Origin: Rhodopseudomonas palustris
GTDB taxonomy: Bacteria > Pseudomonadota > Alphaproteobacteria > Rhizobiales > Xanthobacteraceae
Direction: 5' to 3'
Assembly: GCA_016215605.1 (NCBI GenBank)
Contig: JACRJB010000053.1
Location: 248,001-312,000, forward strand
Length of the DNA stretch: 64,000 nucleotides
Shown one piece after another: positions 16,510-25,000 of the stretch (positions within the stretch are counted from its first letter, which is position 1; every line of letters starts with the position of its first letter). The notes below the pieces were generated by a model, which made no database searches, had not been told where the DNA came from, and saw nothing but the letters and a program-made list of their open reading frames with translations. A program made the position numbers and the translations under genes.

Positions 16510-17196
16510 ATGACCAATCTTCCCCCCGACATCTGGCAGCCGGTCTGGCTCACCGTCGAGCTGGCGGTGATCACGACGGTGATCCTGCTGATCGTCGGCA
16601 CGCCGATCGCGTGGTGGCTGTCGCGGTCGAAGGCGGCGTGGAAAGAGGGCGTCGCCGCGGTGGTGGCGATGCCTTTGGTGCTGCCGCCGACGGTGCTCGG
16701 CTTCTACCTGCTGGTGCTGATGGGGCCGGATGGGCCGGGCGGCGCGCTGGCGTCGCTGTGGGGCGGGCGGACGCTGGCCTTCACCTTCGGCGGTCTGGTG
16801 TTCGGCTCGGTGATCTATTCGATGCCGTTCGTGGTGCAGCCGATCCGCAACGCGTTCGATGCGATCGGCGACCGTCCGCTGGAAGTCGCGGCGACGCTGC
16901 GCGCCTCGCCGCTGAAGGCGTTCTGGACCGTGGCGGTGCCGTTGGCACGGCCGGGCTTTTTGGCCGGCGCCGTGCTCGGCTTCGCCCACACCGTCGGCGA
17001 ATTCGGCATCGTGCTGATGATCGGCGGCAACATTCCGGGCCGCACCAAGGTGCTGTCGGTGGCGATCTACGACTATGTCGAAACCTCGCAATGGCGCGAG
17101 GCCAACATCCTCGCCGGCGGCATGGCGGCGTTCGCCTTCGTGGTGATCCTCACCATGATGATGCTGGAAAAACGCACCGCACGGATTCGCCAATGA
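16510..17196 (+). CDS. modB: Molybdate ABC transporter permease ModB
   Basis: 228 residues, about five to six membrane segments (for example [22 protein letters not shown] and [21 protein letters not shown]). The cytoplasmic coupling motif of binding-protein-dependent permeases is present as [25 protein letters not shown], and [23 protein letters not shown] is the ModB-specific stretch. It forms the inner-membrane channel with ModC. Its stop overlaps the modC start (ATGA at 17193), so the two are translationally coupled. Confidence 0.95.
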   Translation: MTNLPPDIWQPVWLTVELAVITTVILLIVGTPIAWWLSRSKAAWKEGVAAVVAMPLVLPPTVLGFYLLVLMGPDGPGGALASLWGGRTLAFTFGGLVFGSVIYSMPFVVQPIRNAFDAIGDRPLEVAATLRASPLKAFWTVAVPLARPGFLAGAVLGFAHTVGEFGIVLMIGGNIPGRTKVLSVAIYDYVETSQWREANILAGGMAAFAFVVILTMMMLEKRTARIRQ

Positions 17197-18326
17197 GGGC
17201 GATATCTCCGCGCAGCATTCGTGGCGAATTCCGCGGCCGGCTCGGCGGGTTCGCGCTCGATGCATCGTTCTGCGTGCCGGCGACCGGCATCACCGGCCTG
17301 TTCGGGCCGAGCGGCTGCGGCAAGTCCACGGTGCTGCGCTGTCTCGCCGGGCTGCAGCATCTGCCCGGCAGCCTGTGCGAGGTCGACGGCGACGTCTGGC
17401 AGGACGACGCCACGTTCCTGAAGCCGCATCAGCGGCCGATCGGCTACGTGTTTCAGGAAGCCAGCCTGTTTCAGCACCTGACGGTGAAGGCCAATCTGCT
17501 GTACGGCGCGCCGCGCGGCGATGCCGGCGCGGCCGCGGGCGCGATCGGCTTCGACGAAGTGATCGAGCTGCTCGGGCTGGTGCGGCTGCTCGACCGCGCG
17601 CCGCGCAATCTGTCGGGCGGCGAGCGCCAGCGCGTCGCGATCGGCCGCGCGCTGCTGTCGCAGCCCAAATTGTTGTTGATGGACGAGCCGCTGTCGGCGC
17701 TCGACCGGCTCACCAAGGACGAGATCCTGCCGTTCCTGGAGCGGCTGCACGCGCGGCTGTCGCTGCCGGTGATCTATGTCAGCCACGACATGACCGAGAT
17801 CGAGCGCCTCGCCGATCATCTGATCCTGATGCGGGCGGGCGGGGTGATCGGCGTCGGCCCGCTGTCCGAGGTGCAGAGCAATCCGGCGCTGCCGCTGGCG
17901 ACGGCGCGCGACGCCGCGGTGAATGTCGATGCCGTCGCCGAAAGCTACGATCCCGGCTACGGCCTGCTGACGCTGCGGATCGACGGCGGCCGGCTGCTGG
18001 TGCCGTCGCCGCCGATGCAGCCCGGCGAACGCCGGCGGATCAGGATCGGCGCCGGCGACGTCAGCCTCGCGCGCGCGGCGCCGCAGGCGACCTCGATCCT
18101 CAACGCGCTGTCCGCCCGGATCGTGACGACTTCGCCGGTCGGCCCGAACGAAATGCTGGTCGTGCTGGCGCTCGGTGCGGACGGCAACGGCGCCCGGCTG
18201 CTGGCGCGCGTCACGCGGCGATCGTGGGATCAGTTGCAACTCGCCGAAGGCCTCGACCTGTTCGCGCAGGTCAAGGGCGTGGCGCTGGCGCCCGAACGCG
18301 GCCTCGCCGGCGAGCTGACGAAGTAA
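17193..18326 (+). CDS. modC: Molybdate ABC transporter ATP-binding protein ModC
   Basis: 377 residues. Walker [10 protein letters not shown] near 42-50, Q-loop [10 protein letters not shown], signature [16 protein letters not shown], Walker [13 protein letters not shown] and the switch His in VSHDM are all intact. The C-terminal 140 residues carry the TOBE domain typical of ModC, ending in [13 protein letters not shown]. The ATG overlaps the modB stop. The upstream extension in the track (from 16611) is a shadow of modB. It energises molybdate import. Confidence 0.95.
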   Translation: MRAISPRSIRGEFRGRLGGFALDASFCVPATGITGLFGPSGCGKSTVLRCLAGLQHLPGSLCEVDGDVWQDDATFLKPHQRPIGYVFQEASLFQHLTVKANLLYGAPRGDAGAAAGAIGFDEVIELLGLVRLLDRAPRNLSGGERQRVAIGRALLSQPKLLLMDEPLSALDRLTKDEILPFLERLHARLSLPVIYVSHDMTEIERLADHLILMRAGGVIGVGPLSEVQSNPALPLATARDAAVNVDAVAESYDPGYGLLTLRIDGGRLLVPSPPMQPGERRRIRIGAGDVSLARAAPQATSILNALSARIVTTSPVGPNEMLVVLALGADGNGARLLARVTRRSWDQLQLAEGLDLFAQVKGVALAPERGLAGELTK

Positions 18327-18488
18327 CAACTTCGCCGGCGTCGTTCGCCCGGCGCACGCCGCGCCTGCGGCACGAACTTCGCATTGTCTTCGATGTCACC
18401 GAGGCGACGTTGCTGTCAGCTACGCGATTACCAATCGTGTCTGATCGCCGACGTCGCATGTCTGGTTCGTGTTGGAGAGGATTCGACA

Positions 18489-19067
18489 ATGTCGTTCGAA
18501 AGCAATCAATCGAGCGCGATCGCCGCGCTGCGCGGCGGTCCCGGCACGCCGGCCGCCGACGTGCTCACCGCCTTCGCGCTGCGCCGCAAGGCCGAGGGCG
18601 TCACCGTCGTCGGCGTCATCGTGCCGCCCGAGGACGCCGGTCACGGCTCGGGCCAAGGTTCGAGTCACGGAGGTCACGAAGGCTGCGAATGCCGCAGCGA
18701 ACTGATCGACGTCGCCACCGGCGATCGCTACGCGATGCATCAGGATCTCGGGACCGGATCGCAGGCCTGCAATCTCAACTCGTCGTCGCTGGCGCTGGCG
18801 GCGGGCGCCGTCGAGCGGGCGATCGCGACCAGGCCGGACCTCGTCGTGCTCAGCCGGTTCGGCGGCCAGGAGGCGCAGCATGGCGGGCTGATGTCGGCGT
18901 TCCAGGCGGCGGTGGCCGCCGGCGTGCCGGTCGCCTGCGTGGTGACGCCGAAGGCCGAAGCCGTGTGGCAGGATTTCGCCCAAGGCCTGTCGGTGTCGCT
19001 GCCGCCCGATGCGGACGCGCTGGAGGCGTGGTGGCGCGGTCACGCCCGCGGTCGGAACGCCGCGTGA
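18489..19067 (+). CDS. DUF2478 family protein, copy 2, with His/Cys-rich insertion
   Basis: 192 residues starting at an ATG preceded by GGAGAGG; the longer track ORF from 18384 starts in non-coding sequence. It shares with the copy at 12389 the QDLGTGSQAC, RFGGQE, GVPVACVV and EAWWRG elements. Near residues 48-66 it has a loop HGSGQGSSHGGHEGCEC, with three His and two Cys, absent from copy 1, which could bind a metal ion. It lies 162 bp after modC on the same strand and probably belongs to the mod operon. No Mo-box is seen directly in front. Biochemical role unknown; a molybdenum-related accessory function is inference from context. Confidence 0.85.
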   Translation: MSFESNQSSAIAALRGGPGTPAADVLTAFALRRKAEGVTVVGVIVPPEDAGHGSGQGSSHGGHEGCECRSELIDVATGDRYAMHQDLGTGSQACNLNSSSLALAAGAVERAIATRPDLVVLSRFGGQEAQHGGLMSAFQAAVAAGVPVACVVTPKAEAVWQDFAQGLSVSLPPDADALEAWWRGHARGRNAA

Positions 19068-20005
19068 TCCGACGGTTGCGAGCTGGTCTGCGCGCGATGC
19101 CAGAGTCCGAACGGAGAGGCGGCGGCGGTGTCGTGCATCACGCCGGTGAGGCGCGCGGCCGCAGCTTCGATATTGGCCCGGCCCATCCAGGCGCGCTGGC
19201 ATTCGTAGGCGCGCGCCGCGACGCGCGGCGTGGCGCTGCCGAGGATCGCCTCGACCGCCGCGCCGGGGTCCGGCGCCTGGCCGTTGCCGGTCTGCGCGCC
19301 GAGCAGCAGGCCGGCGATGCCGGCGATCAGCCCGGCCGCGTAGTTCGCGCCGCGCCGCTCGCCGATGCCGCCCTCCCGTGCCGCGCCGATCAGATTGGCG
19401 CCCGGCACCGCGACGCCGATGTCGTGCAGGCTGGCGTCGCCGCCGCCGATCAGCCGGCCGTGCCTGTCGATCGCGCCGACCGGCAGAAGATTCGCCGCGC
19501 CGCATCTGCGCAGCAGGTTGCCGCAGCCGTCGCGCCCGGCGCCGGCGACGATCAGCACGTCGTGCTGGTTGCACCATGCCACGGCCGCGATCAGCTCGGC
19601 TGTCGGCTGCCGCCGTCCCTCGAACAATCCGCCGCTGATGTGAAGGATATGGGCGCCGTGATCCACCGCCTGGACCATCGCCTGCGCCAGATCGGCCTGC
19701 GAACAGCCGAGCCGGTCGTCGCTGAAGATCGGCGCCAACAGGCCGCGGCACAGCGGCGCGACGCCTTCGACCGAGCTGCAGGGCTGGCCGAAGATCAGGC
19801 TGGCGATGTGCGTGCCCTGGGCGGTCGCGTGTCCGTCGGTGCTCTTCGACGCAGCGGTCTCGAGTGGAGCGAGACGCGCGCCGCGAAAGCAGTCATGTGT
19901 GCGATCCACCGGTCCATCCAGTACCGCGATGGTGATCAGCGGATCGCCGCCACCGAACGCGAACAGAATTTCCCTCTGGAAATCCGCTCCTACTACCCCT
20001 ACCAT
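19040..20005 (-). CDS. PatA-like subtilase-fold protein, probably catalytically inactive
   Basis: 321 residues from the ATG at 20005; a TTG at 20101 would add 32. The pattern follows the cyanobactin protease PatA group: ITIAVLDGPVD with the triad Asp, GTHIASLIFGQP with the triad His, CRGLLAPIF, CSQADLAQA and AHILHISGG. Where active subtilases have GTS-x-A with the nucleophile, this protein reads RRGANYAAGLIAGIAGLLL, so Ser is Asn. The oxyanion Asn (AAGND) reads GAGRDG. Both changes predict a pseudoprotease. The 3' end overlaps the DUF2478 gene by 28 bp tail-to-tail. No peptide precursor gene was recognised nearby. No signal peptide. Confidence 0.8.
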   Translation of the reverse strand: MVGVVGADFQREILFAFGGGDPLITIAVLDGPVDRTHDCFRGARLAPLETAASKSTDGHATAQGTHIASLIFGQPCSSVEGVAPLCRGLLAPIFSDDRLGCSQADLAQAMVQAVDHGAHILHISGGLFEGRRQPTAELIAAVAWCNQHDVLIVAGAGRDGCGNLLRRCGAANLLPVGAIDRHGRLIGGGDASLHDIGVAVPGANLIGAAREGGIGERRGANYAAGLIAGIAGLLLGAQTGNGQAPDPGAAVEAILGSATPRVAARAYECQRAWMGRANIEAAAARLTGVMHDTAAASPFGLWHRAQTSSQPSDHAAFRPRA

Positions 20006-20190
20006 TTCACCCTGCCCGCACTGACGCCGCCGCTTTTCATCATGCGACCTAATCGCATGCAGGCTCCGGGCGTTCAGACCCGCAGCCGGCGGCCTCCTCA
20101 AACGCTCTTCGAGAAATTTCGTCCTACGGAAGAGCGCTTGCGTATTTTCCTTATCGCGCTCCTATTCGTCTTCTTATCGAGACATTTCCG

Positions 20191-20221
20191 GCGTGAAAAT
20201 CACGTGATAGACGCGTGAAAA
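20191..20221. promoter_or_regulatory. Direct repeat GCGTGAAAA x2, 22 bp apart
   Basis: GCGTGAAAA occurs at 20191 and again at 20213, exactly two helical turns apart, with ACGTGA between. It lies 24 bp upstream of the GTG of the winged-helix/TPR regulator. OmpR-type winged helices bind tandem direct repeats, so autoregulation or control of the divergent subtilase-like gene is plausible. Confidence 0.45.
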
Positions 20222-20244
20222 ATGCTATTCTGAGTTGAATTCGG

Positions 20245-22014
20245 GTGATCGAAGATATGACGGCGACGTCGGCGCGTTTCTCGGTGAGTTTGTTGGGGCC
20301 TTTCGTGCTGACCACGCCTGATGGCGGTCGCATCGACATCTCCAGCAAAAAGGGAACTGCTGTCATCGCGATGCTGGCGATGTCGCGCGACGGCGAGCGC
20401 ACCCGCGGCTGGCTGCAGGACCGGTTGTGGGGCAGCCGGGGCCATGCCGAAGCGGCCGGAAGCCTGCGCCGCGAATTGTCCAATCTGCGAAAGCTTCTGA
20501 ATGTCGGCCGCGTCGAGCTGCTGGCCAGCGACCGCGATCGCGTCCGCCTGCGGCTCGACCGGCTCGTCGTCGACGCCCACGATCCGGCGGTCGATCCGAA
20601 GATCGCCGGCGAATTCCTCGAAGGCCTCGACATTCCGGGCGAAGCCGGCTTCCGCGAATGGCTGCGCGAGCAGCGCGCGGCGCTGACGCGCGCCCCGCGG
20701 GCGCCGTCGCTGGCCGCGCCGCCGCCCGGACTGCTGCCGAGCCACATCCTCGACACCAGCCAGCCGCCGGTGGGCTTCACCGGCAACCAGGCGATCGCGG
20801 TGTTGCCGTTCACCAACGTCACCGGCGACGAGACGCTGGACTATCTCGCCGAGGGCATCAGCGAGGAACTGATCGTCGGGCTGTCGCGGATCCGCTGGCT
20901 GCCGGTGATCGCGCGCAGTTCGAGCTTCTCGTTCGCCGACACCATCGACCGCAAGGTGATCGGCCAGCGGCTCGGCGCGCATTATCTGATCGAAGGCCAT
21001 CTCTATCGCGCCTACGAATCGTTCGGCGTCTCCGCCAGCCTGTCGGAGGCGGCGACCGGCTACGCGATCTGGTCGCGGCGCTTCACGCTGCAATCGCCGG
21101 CGCTGCGCGACGAGCTCGAGCAGTTCGTCAACGAACTGGTGGCGCAGCTCGAGATCCGGATCGAACACGCCGAGCAGATCCGCATCCGCAACAAGCGTCA
21201 GGACACCCTCGGCGTCAGCGATCTGATCTGGCGCGGCCGCTGGCATCTCAACCGCCTGACCCGCGCCGATTCCGAGATGGCGCAGAAACTGTTCGCCGAG
21301 GCGCTGGCGCTCGATCCGAGTTCGCCGGAGGCGCTGATCCAGACCACTTCGGCGCTGGCCTGGTCGATCTGGGCCGGACGCCAGCCGCAGGAGCAGATCC
21401 TGCGGATGCGCAAGCTCGCGCAACAGGCCAGCCTCGCCGATCCCGACGACGGCCGCGGCTTCATGCTCGCCGGCATCGCCGAGATGTGGCTGCGCCATCC
21501 GCAGGAGGCCAAGAACCTGCTGCAGCACGCGATCGCGCTCAATCCGAGTCTGGCGTTGGCGCACGCCCAGCTCGGCGGCAGCTACAATCTCGCCGGCGAA
21601 CCGGCCAAGGCGATCGATCACCTCAAGGCGTCGCTGCGGCTCAGCTCCAACGATCCGAACATCTTCTACGCGCTCGGCGAATTGGCGCTGGCCTACACCA
21701 TGCTCGGCCGCTGGGACGAGGCCGCCGAATACGCCTCGCTGTCGCTGGCCCGACGCCCGGCCTATTGGTACGCGCACGTCATCCGCATCAATGCGCTGGC
21801 GCGCAGCGGCAATCTCGTCGCGGCGCAGGTCGCCGCCGATGAATTACTTGCTGTCAAGCCGAATTTTTCCAAGCATTACCTCGATTGGCTACCGTTCGTC
21901 GAAAGAACATGGATTGACCATTTCGTCGAAGGGCTGAAAATGGTGCCGGGCCGCGATGCGGACTGGCTGGAGCGCGACGGTCGGGACAACCCTGCGCAAT
22001 TTCTGCCGAGCTGA
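20245..22014 (+). CDS. Winged-helix transcriptional regulator with TolB-like and TPR domains (CadC/adenylate-cyclase-associated type)
   Basis: 589 residues from GTG at 20245 (or ATG at 20257). Residues about 10-110 resemble an OmpR/SARP winged helix (VSLLGPFVLTTPDGG, ISSKKGTAVIAMLAM, LWGSRGHAEAAGSLRRELSNLRK divided). Residues 183-285 are a TolB-N-like domain (AIAVLPFTNVTGDETLDYLAEGISEELI). Residues 330-560 carry TPR-like helices (NPSLALAHAQLGGSYNLAGEPAKAI; DPNIFYALGELALAYTMLGRWDEAA in part). There is no transmembrane segment. The P450-peroxidase fusion starts 41 bp downstream on the same strand, so the regulator probably controls it. Confidence 0.85.
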   Translation: MIEDMTATSARFSVSLLGPFVLTTPDGGRIDISSKKGTAVIAMLAMSRDGERTRGWLQDRLWGSRGHAEAAGSLRRELSNLRKLLNVGRVELLASDRDRVRLRLDRLVVDAHDPAVDPKIAGEFLEGLDIPGEAGFREWLREQRAALTRAPRAPSLAAPPPGLLPSHILDTSQPPVGFTGNQAIAVLPFTNVTGDETLDYLAEGISEELIVGLSRIRWLPVIARSSSFSFADTIDRKVIGQRLGAHYLIEGHLYRAYESFGVSASLSEAATGYAIWSRRFTLQSPALRDELEQFVNELVAQLEIRIEHAEQIRIRNKRQDTLGVSDLIWRGRWHLNRLTRADSEMAQKLFAEALALDPSSPEALIQTTSALAWSIWAGRQPQEQILRMRKLAQQASLADPDDGRGFMLAGIAEMWLRHPQEAKNLLQHAIALNPSLALAHAQLGGSYNLAGEPAKAIDHLKASLRLSSNDPNIFYALGELALAYTMLGRWDEAAEYASLSLARRPAYWYAHVIRINALARSGNLVAAQVAADELLAVKPNFSKHYLDWLPFVERTWIDHFVEGLKMVPGRDADWLERDGRDNPAQFLPS

Positions 22015-22055
22015 TCGGCAAACCGATTTTTTTTGGTGTTTGTTTGAGGTGACCG

Positions 22056-25000
22056 ATGCTCACGCTCAAGTACTATGACGCGATCAAGAAAGCCCAGTCC
22101 GACACCGCCTCCGCTGCTCCCGCTCCGCTCACGCCGTTCGATCTCGACGATCTCGGCGCCGACACCACGCTGAAGCGCTGGACCACCTGGGGGTTCGGCT
22201 GGCTGCTGCGCGGCGCGCTGCATCTGTTTCGCGAGGTCTGGCCGAACCCGCAATTCGGCCGGCTGATCGTGGTGACCCGCGACAGCGACGTCCGCGACGT
22301 GCTGGCGCAGCCCGGTCTGTACGAAGTGCCGTACGGGCTGGAGATGACCGAACTCGCCGGCGGCACCAATTTCGTGCTCGGCCTCGAAGGCCCGGATCAC
22401 GACCGGCAGAACGCGATCATCCGCAGCGTGCTGCGTCCGAGCGATCTCGGCCGCATCAGGCAATTGTCCGCGCACTACACCGGGATCCTGCTCGATGCCT
22501 CCGGCGGTCGCATCGATGTCATGAAGGATCTGATGACGCGGGTCGCCACCGAAACTTGCTGCGGCTATTTCGGTCTCGATCCGGACGATCCCGACGCCTT
22601 CGCCGAATGGGCGATGTCGATCTCGGCGCTGCTGTTCGCCGATCCGTTCGGCAACGCCGCCACCCGCAGGCTGGCGCTGAACGGCGCCGCGCAGGTCCGC
22701 GAGGTGATCGACCGCGCCATCGCCCGCGCCAGGGCGGCGCCGGAGACCGACACCGTGGTCGGCCGGCTGGTCGCGCAGCTCGGCGACGGCGTCGTCACCG
22801 AGGGCGAGATCCGCGCCATTCTGGTCGGCCTGGTCACCGGCTTCATCCCGACCAACACGCTGGCCGCCGGCAAGATGCTCGAAGAGCTGCTCGGCCGTCC
22901 GGGCGTGTGGAAGGACGCGATCGACTGCGCCGGCCGCGACGATGTCGCGGGCCTCGAGGCGATCCTGCTCGAAGCCGGCCGGCTCAATCCGGCGCTGGCG
23001 CCGGGGCAGTGGCGCTATGCGACCGCCGACGGCGTGATCGCCCACAACACGTCGCGGCAGCGGCGCGTCAAGGCCGGCTCGGTGCTGATGGTGGCGACGA
23101 TGTCGGCGCTGCGCGACAAGCGCGCCTTCGTGTCGCCCGGCGCGTTCCGCGCCGACCGGCCGAACCAGTCCGGCCTGATGTTCGGCGACGGCGCCCATGC
23201 CTGCCTCGGCATGCACGTCGCGATCGCGCAGATCACCGAAGTGTTTCATGGGCTGCTGAAGCAGTCGGGTCTGCGCGCCGCTGCCGGCAGCACCGGCGCG
23301 ATCGGCTGGGTCGGTCCGTTCCCGCGCCGGCTCGACATGGAATTCGAGCCGCGCGTCGCGCCGCAGACGCAGAACATGATCGTGATCTGCGCGCCGGTCC
23401 GCGGCGGCGCCGATCTCGACTCCCTGCGCGCGCAGATCGCCGCGCTCGGCAATCCGGCGAAGCCGGAGCTGGTCGCCGCCTTCGCAGCCACCGGCCTCAT
23501 CCACTTCGCGTCGATGACGCTGATCGACGCCGGCACGGCGGACCAGCCGGCGCCGCATCTGCTGCTCGAACTCAACGCCGACGGCGCGGCCGACGCGGCG
23601 ATCCGCGCGGTGGTGCGTGAGGCGGGCGCCTGGCTGGGGCCGATCTTCGCGCAGGCCGACGCCCCCGCCGGCACCGCGCTGATCGACATCCTCCGCGACA
23701 ACACCCTCGACCTGCAGACCAGGCCGTGGGGCGCGATCGGGCTGAACTTCAACGGCACGCCGGAATTCGCCGTCGCTGACATCGTCCGCCAGCGCGAGCT
23801 GGCGCAGTTCGCCACCGACGCGCTCGAGGAGTATCTGAAGAACCACGCCTGCCTCGGCAGCCGCGCCATGGTGGCGCTCGGCTATGTCCGCAAGCTGATC
23901 AAGCAGGATCCCGAGCTGAAGCGGCTGATCGATCAGTCGCCGGAGTCGCCCCGCAAGGCACGGCTGCAAGATTTGTTCGCGCGCGGCGCCGCTTTCACCG
24001 CCTATCTGATCCGGCCGAGCCGGCGGCGGCTGCAGATCTCCGACTGGGTGCCGCGAACCGGCACCGAGTCGCTGCTGGCGATGGCCAATTCGACGACCTT
24101 CCGCTGGATCGGCGCGATCGTCGTCGGCCTGGTGCTGATCGCCAGCCAGGCGATCTATTTCGCGATCGAGCCGTATTCGGACGCGACCTATACCGGCCGC
24201 ATCGCGCTGGCGGTGGTCGGCGGCCTGCTGCTGGTGGCGCTGAAGCTCGCCGTACTCGGCGGCCTGTTCCTGCTGGTGCTGCGCTGGTACGAAAACAGCG
24301 ACGTGCCGGACGACAGCGATCCCGATCTCGCCAAGGTCCGCGCCATCGCCGCCAGCGAAAATCATCCCGGCTTCGTGCAGAACCACATCACCGCCGTCAC
24401 CGCGCTGAAGCCCGGCTGGTTCCGCAAGCTGACGCTGGCGCTGTCGCTGTGGGGCATCAAGGAGCTGGTGACGAATTTCTATCGCCCCGGCTTCGTGCTC
24501 AACATGGGCACCATCCACAAGGCGAAATGGTTCAGGCCGCCGGGCACCGACAAGCTGATCTTCCTCGCCAACTACGACGGCAGCTGGGAGAGCTATCTCG
24601 AAGATTTCGTGATGAAGGCGCATGCCGGCCAGTCGGCGGCGTGGAGCAACGGCGTCGGCTTTCCGCGCACCCGCTTCCTGATCTACGACGGCGCGCAGGA
24701 CGGCGATCGCTTCAAGCGCTGGGTGCGTCGTCAGCAGGTGCCGACGCAGTTCTGGTTCAACCGCTATCCGAAGCTGACCACCGACGAAATCCGCCGCAAC
24801 GCCATGATCCACGACGGCCTGGTCCGCGCCTCGACCGACAGCGCGGCGCGCGCCTGGCTCGACTGCTTCGGCTCGATGACGCGGCCCGATGACGCGATCG
24901 AGACGCCGGAGGTGCAGTCGCTGGTGTTTCGCGCCATGGGCCAGCTCGACTACACCGCGACCGCGCTGCTGCGGCTGCCCGCCGACCAGGCCGGCAAGGC

